The position numbers and the translations under genes were made by a program. From the NCBI GenBank assembly GCA_007128995.1, contig SKWJ01000156.1, positions 1-5,806 of the forward strand: 5,806 nucleotides of DNA, written 5' to 3'. Numbering within the stretch: position 1 is the first letter of the stretch; the number at the start of each line of letters is the position of its first letter. Positions 1 through 5,806 of the stretch are shown here, piece after piece. Under the pieces are notes generated by a model that searched no databases, had not been told where the DNA came from, and was given only the letters and a program-made list of their open reading frames with translations. This stretch comes from Paracoccaceae bacterium. Lineage in GTDB: Bacteria; Pseudomonadota; Alphaproteobacteria; Rhodobacterales; Rhodobacteraceae.

Positions 1-297
1 AATGCGCAAGGCGGGGTAGGGTGCATCTCGGTCACTGCAAATGTCGCCCCGCGGCTGTGCGCGGACTTTCAGAACGCAACTCTGGCAGGGGATTACGCGC
101 GCGCGCTGGAAATCCATGACCAGCTGATGCCGCTGCATGTGGCCATATTTGCCGAACCCGGTCTTGTCGGGGCAAAATACGGGCTGTCGCGCCTTGGCCG
201 ATGCAGCCCGGAGGTGCGCCTGCCCCTCGTCGGTCTGACAGAACCGGCACAACGCGCCATGGACGCCGCCATGCGCCATGCCGGGTTAATCAATTAG
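1..297 (+). CDS. dapA: 4-hydroxy-tetrahydrodipicolinate synthase, C-terminal part (5' truncated by window edge)
   Basis: Cytoplasmic enzyme that condenses pyruvate with aspartate semialdehyde, the first committed step of the diaminopimelate/lysine pathway. The window is open at its first base, and reading frame 1 gives 98 residues ending in TAG. The fragment begins in the conserved [17 protein letters not shown] segment, which lies beside the active site in DapA. It continues with the alpha-helical C-terminal region, including the family-typical stretches [23 protein letters not shown] and [12 protein letters not shown], and ends in HAGLIN, as alphaproteobacterial DapA usually does. The Schiff-base lysine and the catalytic tyrosine lie upstream of the window and cannot be checked. 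Its last 8 bases overlap the 3' end of the opposing EEP-like gene, leaving no room for a separate terminator. A DapA-family paralogue (aldolase or sialate lyase type) is possible but less likely given the close match to housekeeping DapA. Confidence 0.9.
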   Translation, partial: NAQGGVGCISVTANVAPRLCADFQNATLAGDYARALEIHDQLMPLHVAIFAEPGLVGAKYGLSRLGRCSPEVRLPLVGLTEPAQRAMDAAMRHAGLIN

Positions 298-1453
298 GAA
301 GTTCCGGCGTTGTAACGCTGCGCCGGTCTATATCCACCCAGACCGGGCGATGCGGCGTGTAAAGCGCGTCCGCCGGGCCGAACAGGGCGGCCTCTGGCGT
401 ATCCGGCAGGGGCCAGAACACGCCCGCATCCAGCACCCGCAGCGCCGCCCCGGGCAAGATATAGCTGACACGCAGATGTCCCGGTCCATCCGGCCAGAAG
501 ACCGTGTCCTGATCATGCGGCCCGAGATGGCGCGCGCTGATCGGGTCTGACGCGGCCAGCAGCGCCCCTGCGCTTGTGGGTGCGGGGTCTTGCAGCGCTG
601 GATGGGCCAGCAGGGCGCGCATGGCCTTGTGCAGCCCATCGCCATCGGCCGGGTCAAGATTGCTGCCGCCGACCAGAACCAGCGGCCCCTGCGGCGGTGC
701 CATTGGCAAACGCCCGTCAAGATAAGCTGTCCAGAACGCGGTTTCATCGTGATTGCGCAACAGATTACGCTCTGGGTTCCGGCCAAAAACAGGTGGCCCG
801 GCCTGATAGACCAGCAGATGCAACGACAGTTCAGGGCCAAGCACAAGCGGAATATCCCAATGCCCTGTGCTGGACAGACGCTGCAGCGCCAGGACGTGCG
901 GCCCAAGCGCGGGCAGCCGCGCATCCGGCAGATCCCGCCACAGGAAATGCGAAAAATCGCGCGCGCCGGCACGATCCACTGGCAGGCGCGACATCAGCGC
1001 CAGGGCCCGCTCTCCGGCAAAGCGGCCATAGCCATGGGTATCATCGGGCGTATCGGCGCGGCCATCGCCGGTCATGTCCTGCCCTGTGCGCAGCCCCGCA
1101 TTGGTGGGGAATGCCAGAATATGCGCCATGGCATGGCCGCGCGCAGTGACAAGGTCACGGAATGCCGCCAGCGTGTGCAGGCCAAGATCATAATCCAGCC
1201 CCGACAGCACCAGAACATCGGGTTCCAGATGGGCGATCACATCTGCCGTGGCAACAGCGCGCGGTGCGGCGGCGGCAATATCGCGCAAGGCATAGCCCGG
1301 CCCGCGCGCGCCCAGATCGATGCGCCAGAAGGCAATGCGAAGCCGCTCCTGATCGGGCGCATCGGCGCGCACCGGGGGAGAGGCCGCAAGACAGAGGAAA
1401 AGCGCGCAGCACAGCTTTCGCCACAATCGGGCGGCGCATATAGCGGAAATCAT
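290..1453 (-). CDS. Exported endonuclease/exonuclease/phosphatase (EEP) superfamily protein, possibly catalytically degenerate
   Basis: With the ATG at 1453 this is 387 residues. The N-terminus looks like a Sec signal peptide: basic residues (R, R, K), a hydrophobic core [12 protein letters not shown], and a likely cleavage site VRA|DA near residue 30, so the protein should act in the periplasm or outside. The remainder has the order of an EEP fold: first strand RIAFWRIDL (about 39-47), DVLVLSGLD (79-87), a polar loop [13 protein letters not shown] (126-138), STGHWDIPL (195-203), GGSNLDP (262-268), RVSYILPG (328-335) and PHRPVWVD (367-374). In typical EEP enzymes these positions read N, QE, GDxN, RxDY and SDH; here several catalytic acids are replaced, so substrate and activity are unclear. 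The start is uncertain: the frame is open to a GTG at 1495, and a TTG at 1477 has an AGGAG 9 bases upstream, whereas the ATG at 1453 has only a distant AGAGG. All three keep the signal peptide. It lies downstream of the leuD terminator. Confidence 0.8.
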   Translation of the reverse strand: MISAICAARLWRKLCCALFLCLAASPPVRADAPDQERLRIAFWRIDLGARGPGYALRDIAAAAPRAVATADVIAHLEPDVLVLSGLDYDLGLHTLAAFRDLVTARGHAMAHILAFPTNAGLRTGQDMTGDGRADTPDDTHGYGRFAGERALALMSRLPVDRAGARDFSHFLWRDLPDARLPALGPHVLALQRLSSTGHWDIPLVLGPELSLHLLVYQAGPPVFGRNPERNLLRNHDETAFWTAYLDGRLPMAPPQGPLVLVGGSNLDPADGDGLHKAMRALLAHPALQDPAPTSAGALLAASDPISARHLGPHDQDTVFWPDGPGHLRVSYILPGAALRVLDAGVFWPLPDTPEAALFGPADALYTPHRPVWVDIDRRSVTTPELPN

Positions 1454-1535
1454 GACGGCAAGCGGGCCTCTGCCCAAGATGACACGCTCCTGCACGGTGA
1501 TCGATCGCAGCGCGTCAATCTGGCATGGAACTGGC

Positions 1536-1581
1536 TAATAAAAGGTTAACGCGCGCCGACACCTCGACGCGCGTTAACTTT
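1536..1581 (-). terminator. Rho-independent terminator downstream of leuD
   Basis: A perfect 11-bp inverted repeat, GTTAACGCGCG at 1545-1555 and CGCGCGTTAAC at 1568-1578, lies 20 bases past the leuD stop. The 12-base interval can pair further (CGA 1557-1559 with TCG 1564-1566) around a 4-base loop after one mismatch, and the base of the stem gains a G-U and two A-U pairs (1542-1544 with 1579-1581). Read on the minus strand, the stem is followed by TTTTATTA (1543 down to 1536), the expected U-rich tract, so it ends leuCD transcription before the EEP-like gene. On the plus strand the tail is only TTT then CACACC, so activity in that direction is doubtful. Confidence 0.85.
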
Positions 1582-1598
1582 CACACCCAGCGCAACAG

Positions 1599-2204
1599 TC
1601 AGACCCAGGGCCGCGCCTGTGTCGCCAGCGCCTCGAACGCATCGATCGAGGCCGCCTTTTCCAGTGTCAGGCCGATATCATCCAGCCCGTTGAGCAGACA
1701 ATGCTTCTTGAACGGGTCCAACTCGAAGGTGAACACCTGCCCATCTGCGCTGGTAACCGTCTGAGCTTCCAGATCAATCGCAATCCGGGCATTCTCGCCC
1801 TTGCGCGCATCCTCCATCAGGATATCCACCTGCGCCTGTGGCAGCACGATGGGCAACATCCCGTTCTTGAAGCAGTTATTGTAGAAGATATCGGCATAAC
1901 TGGTGGAAATGATCGCCTTGATCCCGAAATCCGCCAGCGCCCAGGGCGCATGTTCGCGCGATGACCCGCAGCCAAAATTATCGCCCGCAATCAGGATCTG
2001 CGCGTTGCGATAGGCGGGCTGGTTCAGCACGAAATCCGGGATCTCGTGGCCCGCATCATCATAGCGCATCTCGTCAAACAGATTCTTGCCCAGCCCGGTG
2101 CGCTGGATGGTTTTCAGGAACTGTTTGGGAATGATCATGTCCGTGTCGATATTGACCAGCGGCATGGGGGCTGCGACGCCCGTCAGAGTGGTGAATTTGT
2201 CCAT
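1599..2204 (-). CDS. leuD: 3-isopropylmalate dehydratase small subunit
   Basis: Small (swivelling-domain) subunit of isopropylmalate isomerase. With LeuC it converts 2-isopropylmalate to 3-isopropylmalate in leucine biosynthesis in the cytoplasm. The 201-residue length is that of full bacterial LeuD. Family motifs are intact: [15 protein letters not shown] (18-32), [17 protein letters not shown] (74-90, the substrate-binding Ser-Ser-Arg loop) and the segment [17 protein letters not shown] (103-119). The ATG is fixed by AGGAG (complement of 2211-2215) six bases upstream. It lies 67 bp downstream of leuC on the same strand and is followed by a strong terminator, so leuC-leuD is very probably one transcript. 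leuB is not the next gene; the EEP-like gene follows instead. Nothing is truncated or unusual. Confidence 0.97.
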   Translation of the reverse strand: MDKFTTLTGVAAPMPLVNIDTDMIIPKQFLKTIQRTGLGKNLFDEMRYDDAGHEIPDFVLNQPAYRNAQILIAGDNFGCGSSREHAPWALADFGIKAIISTSYADIFYNNCFKNGMLPIVLPQAQVDILMEDARKGENARIAIDLEAQTVTSADGQVFTFELDPFKKHCLLNGLDDIGLTLEKAASIDAFEALATQARPWV

Positions 2205-2210
2205 TGCAAT

Positions 2211-2215
2211 CTCCT
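2211..2215 (-). promoter_or_regulatory. Ribosome binding site of leuD
   Basis: AGGAG on the minus strand, six bases before the ATG at 2204. It supports this start and indicates that leuD is initiated independently rather than by overlap coupling with leuC. Confidence 0.7.
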
Positions 2216-2216
2216 G

Positions 2217-2251
2217 CCCGGACAGGCCGGGCTGCGTCCCCGGCTTCCGGG
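2217..2251 (-). repeat. Two tandem small GC hairpins in the leuC-leuD spacer
   Basis: CCCGG (2217-2221) pairs with CCGGG (2227-2231) around a 5-base loop, and CCCGG (2239-2243) pairs with CCGGG (2247-2251) around a 3-base loop. Both lie between the leuC stop and the leuD ribosome binding site. Neither has a U tract, so they are unlikely to be intrinsic terminators; mRNA processing, stability or spacing is possible. Stems of 5 bp are common in GC-rich DNA, so they may have no role. Confidence 0.4.
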
Positions 2252-2271
2252 ATATGTGAACACAGACGAAA

Positions 2272-3681
2272 TCAGGCGGGTGTTGCCATCATCTCGCGGA
2301 TATCGGTCAGCCGGCCAGTCAGGGCCGCAGCGGCAGCCATTGCGGGCGACATCAGATGCGTGCGCCCGCCGCGGCCCTGCCGCCCCTCGAAATTGCGGTT
2401 TGACGTGGCCGCACAGCGTTCACCGGGGGACAGCTGGTCTGGATTCATTGCAAGGCACATCGAACAGCCCGCAAGGCGCCACTCAAAACCTGCATCGATG
2501 AAAATCTGCGCCAGACCCTCTTCTTCGGCCTGCGCCCGCACCAGACCCGAACCGGGCACGACCATGGCGCGTTTGACCTTGATCTTCTGCCCTTTCACCA
2601 CCTCGGCGGCGGCGCGCAAATCCTCGATCCGGCCATTGGTGCAGGAGCCGATGAACACAGTGTCAATCTCGATATCGGTCAGTTTCTGACCGGGGGTCAG
2701 GCCCATATAGTCCAGCGCGCGGCGCGCGGCCTCGACCTTGCCGCCCGAAAAGCTTGCCGGGTCCGGCACTTCGCCGGTGATCGGCAACACATCCTCGGGG
2801 CTGGTGCCCCAGGTCACCACAGGTGCGATATCTTCGCCGCGCAGCGTGATGACCTTGTCCCAATGCGCACCCTCGTCGGATTTCAGGGTCTTCCACCAGG
2901 CCAGCGCTGCGTCCCACTGCGCGGCCTTCGGCGCGTGGGGGCGGCCCTTGACATAGGCGAAGGTCTTTTCATCAGGGGCAATCAGCCCGGCGCGTGCGCC
3001 CCCCTCGATGGCCATGTTGCACACGGTCATGCGCCCTTCCATCGACAGTTCTTCAATGGCCTGACCGCAATATTCGATCACATGCCCGGTGCCCCCGGCA
3101 GTGCCTGTGGCCCCGATCACCGACAGCGTGATGTCCTTTGCCGTCACCCCGGGGCGAAGCGAGCCCGTGATCTCGACCTTCATATTCTTGGATTTCTGCT
3201 GAATCAGCGTCTGGGTGGCGAGAACATGCTCGACCTCGGATGTGCCAATCCCATGCGCCAGCGCCCCGAATGCGCCATGCGTGGCCGTATGACTGTCGCC
3301 ACAGACCACGGTCATGCCCGGAAGCGTCCAGCCCTGTTCGGGGCCGACAATATGCACGATCCCCTGCCGCACATCGTTGACCGGGTAGTAATTCACCCCG
3401 AATTCGCGGGCATTGCGATCCAGCGCATCCACCTGAATGCGCGATTCCGGGTTTTCGATCCCCTGCTCCCGATCCGGCGTGGTGGGGACATTGTGATCGG
3501 GCACTGCGATCGTCTTTTCCGGTGCGCGCACCTTGCGCCCTGTCAGGCGCAGCCCTTCAAAGGCCTGCGGGCTGGTCACTTCATGCACCAGATGGCGGTC
3601 AATATAGAGAAGGCAAGTGCCATCGGCATCTTCATGGACGACATGGGCGTCCCAGATCTTGTCATAGAGGGTCTTGGGCAT
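2272..3681 (-). CDS. leuC: 3-isopropylmalate dehydratase large subunit
   Basis: Large aconitase-type subunit of isopropylmalate isomerase, carrying the [4Fe-4S] cluster. The 469-residue length is typical (E. coli LeuC is 466). Visible motifs are [17 protein letters not shown] (28-44), [20 protein letters not shown] (125-144) and the three cluster ligands: C347 in [14 protein letters not shown], and C406 and C409 in [13 protein letters not shown]. The C-terminal segment [20 protein letters not shown] (427-446) is also conserved. The ATG at 3681 starts [15 protein letters not shown], the normal LeuC N-terminus; only a weak GAG-type Shine-Dalgarno sequence lies before it. leuD follows 67 bp downstream. 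The promoter is presumably in the divergent region above 3682, where a small ORF and hairpins might act as a leader. The gene is complete, with all ligands present. Confidence 0.98.
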   Translation of the reverse strand: MPKTLYDKIWDAHVVHEDADGTCLLYIDRHLVHEVTSPQAFEGLRLTGRKVRAPEKTIAVPDHNVPTTPDREQGIENPESRIQVDALDRNAREFGVNYYPVNDVRQGIVHIVGPEQGWTLPGMTVVCGDSHTATHGAFGALAHGIGTSEVEHVLATQTLIQQKSKNMKVEITGSLRPGVTAKDITLSVIGATGTAGGTGHVIEYCGQAIEELSMEGRMTVCNMAIEGGARAGLIAPDEKTFAYVKGRPHAPKAAQWDAALAWWKTLKSDEGAHWDKVITLRGEDIAPVVTWGTSPEDVLPITGEVPDPASFSGGKVEAARRALDYMGLTPGQKLTDIEIDTVFIGSCTNGRIEDLRAAAEVVKGQKIKVKRAMVVPGSGLVRAQAEEEGLAQIFIDAGFEWRLAGCSMCLAMNPDQLSPGERCAATSNRNFEGRQGRGGRTHLMSPAMAAAAALTGRLTDIREMMATPA

Positions 3682-3723
3682 GGCTATACTCGTGCGATAA
3701 GTGGAATTGGCGTGCTGTAGGGC

Positions 3724-3751
3724 GCCCGTTGAGGGCTGATTCCAGATCAGC
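3724..3751 (-). promoter_or_regulatory. Overlapping hairpins between the small ORF and leuC (possible leader structure)
   Basis: GCTGAT (3735-3740) pairs with ATCAGC (3746-3751) around a 5-base loop, and this stem spans the stop codon of the 29-residue ORF. GGGC (3733-3736) can instead pair with GCCC (3724-3727) around a 5-base loop. The two stems share bases 3735-3736 and so cannot form fully together, as in an attenuator-type switch. No U tract follows, and the second stem is only 4 bp, so the assignment is tentative. Confidence 0.3.
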
Positions 3752-3836
3752 GAAGTCGCGCAAGCACCGACCGGTTCTCGCGCTGGAAGCGCTGCGGCAG
3801 GCGGACATGGTCGCTCAGGTCAAAGATGCGTCTCAT
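3747..3836 (-). CDS. Possible small ORF (29 aa) upstream of leuC, function unknown
   Basis: ATG at 3836 to TGA at 3747 on the leuC strand encodes 29 residues, beginning [15 protein letters not shown] and ending SVLARLR. It is polar and strongly basic, with seven arginines, no membrane segment and no family I recognise. Most third positions are G or C, as in the neighbouring genes, which mildly favours real coding. No Shine-Dalgarno sequence precedes the ATG, but a promoter-like pair would place transcription start on or next to the ATG, giving a leaderless message. The stop lies inside a hairpin 65 bases before leuC. It could be a leader peptide for leuCD, a small independent protein or a chance ORF. 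It lacks the run of leucine codons that a classical leucine leader would have (four Leu, two of them near the end). Confidence 0.25.
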   Translation of the reverse strand: MRRIFDLSDHVRLPQRFQRENRSVLARLR

Positions 3837-3842
3837 GCGTGC

Positions 3843-3871
3843 TGAATACGCTCTAAATGCGCTTATGGCAA
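3843..3871 (-). promoter_or_regulatory. Possible promoter for the small ORF / leuCD
   Basis: On the minus strand TTGCCA (3871-3866; five of six matches to TTGACA) is followed after 17 bases by TATTCA (3848-3843; only three of six matches to TATAAT). Six bases separate it from the ATG at 3836, so transcription would begin at about that codon. The weak -10 makes this a candidate only. It is the best-placed promoter-like pair I found upstream of leuC. Confidence 0.3.
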
Positions 3872-3940
3872 CGGTCAGTCCGCATCCGGGGCAGCAAAGG
3901 CGGATTTACGACAATTCTCGCGGCTTTCCCGTTGCACCGA

Positions 3941-3969
3941 TTGAGAAAGCAATTCGCCGATGTTATATT
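3941..3969 (+). promoter_or_regulatory. Sigma70-type promoter of rsfS-rlmH
   Basis: The -35 TTGAGA (3941-3946) and -10 TATATT (3964-3969) are separated by exactly 17 bases, and each matches five of six consensus positions. Transcription would start at about 3975-3977, giving a 5' leader of some 27 bases before the rsfS start at 4003. This rules out the upstream in-frame ATG codons at 3826 and 3865 as rsfS starts on this transcript. Confidence 0.7.
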
Positions 3970-3988
3970 GCCTCTATCGTCACGCAAA

Positions 3989-3994
3989 AGGAGG
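3989..3994 (+). promoter_or_regulatory. Strong ribosome binding site that decides the rsfS start
   Basis: A perfect AGGAGG lies 8 bases before the in-frame CTG at 4003. It is the only strong Shine-Dalgarno sequence in the short leader, and no ATG, GTG or TTG follows at usable distance. Confidence 0.8.
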
Positions 3995-4002
3995 ACAACG
4001 TC

Positions 4003-4404
4003 CTGACATACATCGAACCTACCGCAACTGCGGCCCGCCCGGCTTCACTGGCAAAGACCCCGATCACCAGTGACGCGATTCTGGCGCTGGTTCTGAAGTC
4101 TCTTGACGATGACAAGGCCGAAGAGATCGTGACGATCGACTTGCGCGACAAATCTGCGATGGCCGATCACATGATCATCTGCTCTGGCCGATCAACCCGG
4201 CAGGTTTCGGCGATAGCCCAGAAACTTCTGGACCGGCTGAAAGAGAAGTTCCGCCTGTCCGCCCGCGCCGAAGGCAAGGATGTCGGGGACTGGGTGCTGA
4301 TCGATGCAGGCGATGTGGTTGTGCATATCTTCCGTCCGGAAGTGCGCGATTTCTACCAGCTTGAAAAGATGTGGCAGGATGCGGGCAGCAAGCCGGTTGC
4401 CTGA
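4003..4404 (+). CDS. rsfS: Ribosomal silencing factor RsfS (Iojap/YbeB family), apparent CTG start
   Basis: RsfS binds uL14 (RplN) of the large ribosomal subunit and blocks 30S joining, lowering translation when nutrients are scarce. The 133-residue product has a variable N-terminus of about 22 residues, then the Iojap domain: ILALVLKSLDDDKAEEI (26-42), VTIDLRDKSAMADHMIICSG (43-62, the conserved hydrophobic D-L-R core), STRQVSAIAQKL (64-75), GKDVGDWVLIDAGDVVVHIF (91-110) and RPEVRDFYQLEKMW (111-124). The frame is open back to an ATG at 3826, but the promoter and AGGAGG place initiation at CTG 4003, and no standard start codon occurs between there and the conserved domain. The alternatives are a sequence error at the start codon or an annotated upstream ATG (3826 or 3865), which would lie before the likely transcription start. 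Its TGA overlaps the rlmH ATG by one base. Confidence 0.93.
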   Translation: MTYIEPTATAARPASLAKTPITSDAILALVLKSLDDDKAEEIVTIDLRDKSAMADHMIICSGRSTRQVSAIAQKLLDRLKEKFRLSARAEGKDVGDWVLIDAGDVVVHIFRPEVRDFYQLEKMWQDAGSKPVA

Positions 4405-4874
4405 TGCGCGTGCAGATCTGCGCGATCGGACGTATCCGCAAAGGGCCGGAACGCGCCCTGCTTGACGACTATCTGAAACGATTCGAACGCGCTGGCCGTC
4501 CGCTGTCACTTGGCCCCTGTCAGGAGATAGAGGTCGATGACCGAAAGGCCGGATCGGCCGCCGAACAGGCCCGCCTTCTGACCCGCGCGCTGCCCGGTGG
4601 CGCGACCGTCGTTGTTCTGGATGAACGCGGCGACATGCACGATTCGCGCAGCTTCGCCCGGTTGCTCGCAACGCAGCGTGACAGTGGTTGCAGCGATCTG
4701 ACCTTTGTGATTGGCGGCGCCGACGGGCTGGACCCCGCCTTTCGCGACAGCGCGGCTCTGGCCCTGTCCTTCGGGAAAATGGTCTGGCCACATATGCTGG
4801 CGCGGGTAATGCTGAGCGAACAGCTCTACCGCGCCGCAACCATCCTTGCCGGCAGTCCGTATCACCGCGATTGA
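4404..4874 (+). CDS. rlmH: 23S rRNA (pseudouridine-1915-N3)-methyltransferase RlmH
   Basis: SPOUT-class, S-adenosylmethionine-dependent methyltransferase that makes m3-pseudouridine at position 1915 of 23S rRNA helix 69, acting on assembled 70S ribosomes. The 156 residues match the usual length (155 in E. coli). Features seen: N-terminal strand MRVQICAIGRIRKGPE (1-16); VVLDERGDMHDSRSFARLL (70-88), matching the family L-D-x-x-G segment; FVIGGADGLD (101-110), the glycine-rich SAM loop; and the knot and C-terminal region SFGKMVWPHMLARVMLSEQLYRA (122-144), ending GSPYHRD. The start is the ATG that shares its A with the rsfS TGA (TGATG), implying translational coupling; an in-frame ATG at 4371 lies inside rsfS and would add a non-homologous extension. 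No clear Shine-Dalgarno sequence precedes it. The gene stops 8 bp before the end of the convergent moeA. Confidence 0.97.
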   Translation: MRVQICAIGRIRKGPERALLDDYLKRFERAGRPLSLGPCQEIEVDDRKAGSAAEQARLLTRALPGGATVVVLDERGDMHDSRSFARLLATQRDSGCSDLTFVIGGADGLDPAFRDSAALALSFGKMVWPHMLARVMLSEQLYRAATILAGSPYHRD

Positions 4875-4882
4875 CACGGCCC

Positions 4883-5806
4883 TTATGCAGACGACAGCCC
4901 GAAACTTCCAAAGGGCAGATAGCGCACCGGATCACCGGGGCGGATGGTAGTTGCCGCATCCGGCAGTTCCACCAGCCCTGTCGCCCAGCTCAGCCCGCTG
5001 ATCCGCCCCGACCCTTCCGAGCGGAACACCTCGGCCTGTCCCTCTGCGCTCACGCGGGCGCGCAGATATTCCCTGCGCCCTGCCTTCTTGGATTTGTGAA
5101 ACCCGGCTTCCAGCAGAAAACCCTGCGGCTGCACCCAGCCACTTCCGGCCATCAGCGACAGGGCAGGGCGGGCAAAGACCAGTGTGCAGACAAAGGCCGC
5201 CACCGGGTTGCCCGGCAGGCCAAAGACCGGCTTGCCCTGCCAGAGCGCCAGCGCCAGTGGGCGGCCGGGCTTCAGCGCAATCCGCCAACTGCTCAGATGG
5301 CCCTTGTCACGCAACAGCCGCGAGACATGGTCCTCATCCCCCGCCGAGGCCCCGCCAGAGGTGAGAATCACATCGCAGTCCTGCGCGGCTTGGTCCAGTG
5401 CCCCGGCAATTGCGCCGGCATCATCGGGCATATGACCCAGATCCACAGGAACATGGCCCCATTGTCGCAGGATATCCGCCAGCATCGGGCGGTTGGCGTC
5501 AAATATCTGATGCGGCAAGGCGTCATCCGCCGGGTCCGCGACAAGTTCATCGCCCGTCGACAGCACCCCGACCCGCAAAGCGGCATGCACCTGCAGACGC
5601 CCCACCCCCAGCGCCGAGGCCAGCGCCAGATCGGCTGCGGTCAGAACACGCCCCTGCGGCAGAAATTCGGCCCCTTGCGTGACATCCTCACCAGCCTTGC
5701 GGGTATTGGCGCGCGGCTTGACCGGGCCATCAAAGGCCACGCGCGCGCCATCATGCGCGCAATCTTCTTCCAGAACGACCGTATCCACGCCCTCGGGCAG
5801 AATCGC
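4883..5806 (-). CDS. moeA: Molybdopterin molybdenumtransferase MoeA, C-terminal part (5' end beyond window)
   Basis: MoeA inserts molybdate into adenylylated molybdopterin, the last general step of molybdenum cofactor synthesis, in the cytoplasm. The frame runs off the window, so 307 residues are visible from a protein usually of about 390-410; the first visible residues, AILPEGVDTVVLEED, are internal family sequence, so the GTG at 5788 is not the start. Motifs (numbered in the fragment): the RANTRKAGEDV region (33-43), GVLSTGDELV (80-89, MPT-binding domain with conserved Asp-Glu), SGGASAGDEDHV (150-161), KPGRPLALA (179-187) and GLPGNPVAAF (196-205). Domain IV begins near residue 220 and contains GRREYLRARV. 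The N-terminal domain with its own conserved Asp is not visible. In related genomes moeA often sits with other moa/mob genes; any such neighbour would be past 5806. Convergent with rlmH and with no clear terminator in the 8-bp gap. Confidence 0.95.
   Translation of the reverse strand, partial: AILPEGVDTVVLEEDCAHDGARVAFDGPVKPRANTRKAGEDVTQGAEFLPQGRVLTAADLALASALGVGRLQVHAALRVGVLSTGDELVADPADDALPHQIFDANRPMLADILRQWGHVPVDLGHMPDDAGAIAGALDQAAQDCDVILTSGGASAGDEDHVSRLLRDKGHLSSWRIALKPGRPLALALWQGKPVFGLPGNPVAAFVCTLVFARPALSLMAGSGWVQPQGFLLEAGFHKSKKAGRREYLRARVSAEGQAEVFRSEGSGRISGLSWATGLVELPDAATTIRPGDPVRYLPFGSFGLSSA

Noticed and set aside
1333..1453. Lipoprotein signal for the EEP-like protein
   Set aside because: Cysteines occur in the hydrophobic core, but none sits in a proper lipobox (no small residue just before the Cys); a signal peptidase I site VRA|DA fits better.
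1454..1535. Promoter for the EEP-like gene from a TTGACG on the minus strand
   Set aside because: A TTGACG is present, but 17 bases on there is only GC-rich sequence with no -10 resemblance.
590..1549. Long plus-strand open frame (319 codons) opposite the EEP-like gene
   Set aside because: It is the antisense shadow of a GC-rich gene. It has no recognisable motifs and low-complexity Gln/Arg/Ala composition, and the opposite strand has a signal peptide and EEP-type segments.
2863..3720. Plus-strand open frame (285 codons) opposite leuC
   Set aside because: LeuC on the other strand is complete with all cluster ligands; the antisense translation resembles no family.
3826..4002. N-terminal extension of rsfS from the ATG at 3826
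   Set aside because: The promoter (3941-3969) and the AGGAGG lie inside the extension, and the extra residues are not typical of RsfS. Kept as an alternative only.
4192..4959. Minus-strand open frame (255 codons) opposite rsfS and rlmH
   Set aside because: It crosses two well-supported genes and the end of moeA, with Arg/Ala-rich shadow composition.
1..5806. Mobile elements, CRISPR arrays, tRNA/rRNA genes, or a defence or biosynthetic island
   Set aside because: No transposase, integrase, direct-repeat array, att-like repeat or structured RNA gene was recognised, and composition is uniform across the window. The content is housekeeping metabolism and ribosome maturation.

Overview
This GC-rich window looks like chromosomal DNA from an alphaproteobacterium, most likely of the Rhodobacteraceae (Roseobacter/Rhodobacter group). 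The assignment rests on the protein wording of LeuC, LeuD, DapA, RsfS and MoeA, on strong G/C preference at third codon positions, and on recall of the families; no search was run.

Layout. 1-297 (+) is the 3' end of dapA (lysine/peptidoglycan precursor synthesis). It overlaps tail-to-tail by 8 bp with an exported endonuclease/exonuclease/phosphatase (EEP)-fold protein on the minus strand (290-1453; longer starts possible). A strong intrinsic terminator (about 1536-1581) separates that gene from the leuCD pair upstream, also on the minus strand: leuC (2272-3681) then leuD (1599-2204), the two subunits of isopropylmalate isomerase in leucine biosynthesis. The 67-bp leuC-leuD spacer holds two small GC hairpins and a good leuD ribosome binding site. 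3682-3963 is a divergent intergenic region. On the leuC side it holds a possible 29-codon ORF with a promoter-like sequence and overlapping hairpins; on the other side it holds a well-formed sigma70-type promoter for rsfS. rsfS (ribosome silencing factor) and rlmH (23S rRNA pseudouridine-1915 methyltransferase) form a translationally coupled pair on the plus strand (4003-4874). Eight bases later the minus-strand moeA (molybdenum cofactor) ends convergently; its 5' end lies beyond the window.

How the genes work together. leuC and leuD encode one heterodimeric Fe-S enzyme. rsfS and rlmH both act on the large ribosomal subunit and are commonly neighbours in bacteria. dapA, the EEP-like gene and moeA have no evident functional link to these. 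leuB, often found near leuCD in this group, does not follow leuD here.

The window is mostly housekeeping and I see no sign of a new multi-gene system, mobile element, CRISPR array or RNA gene. The points most worth a second look are the apparent CTG start of rsfS, supported by promoter and Shine-Dalgarno placement; the EEP-fold protein that lacks several expected catalytic residues but carries an EF-hand-like loop; and the small ORF with alternative hairpins upstream of leuC.
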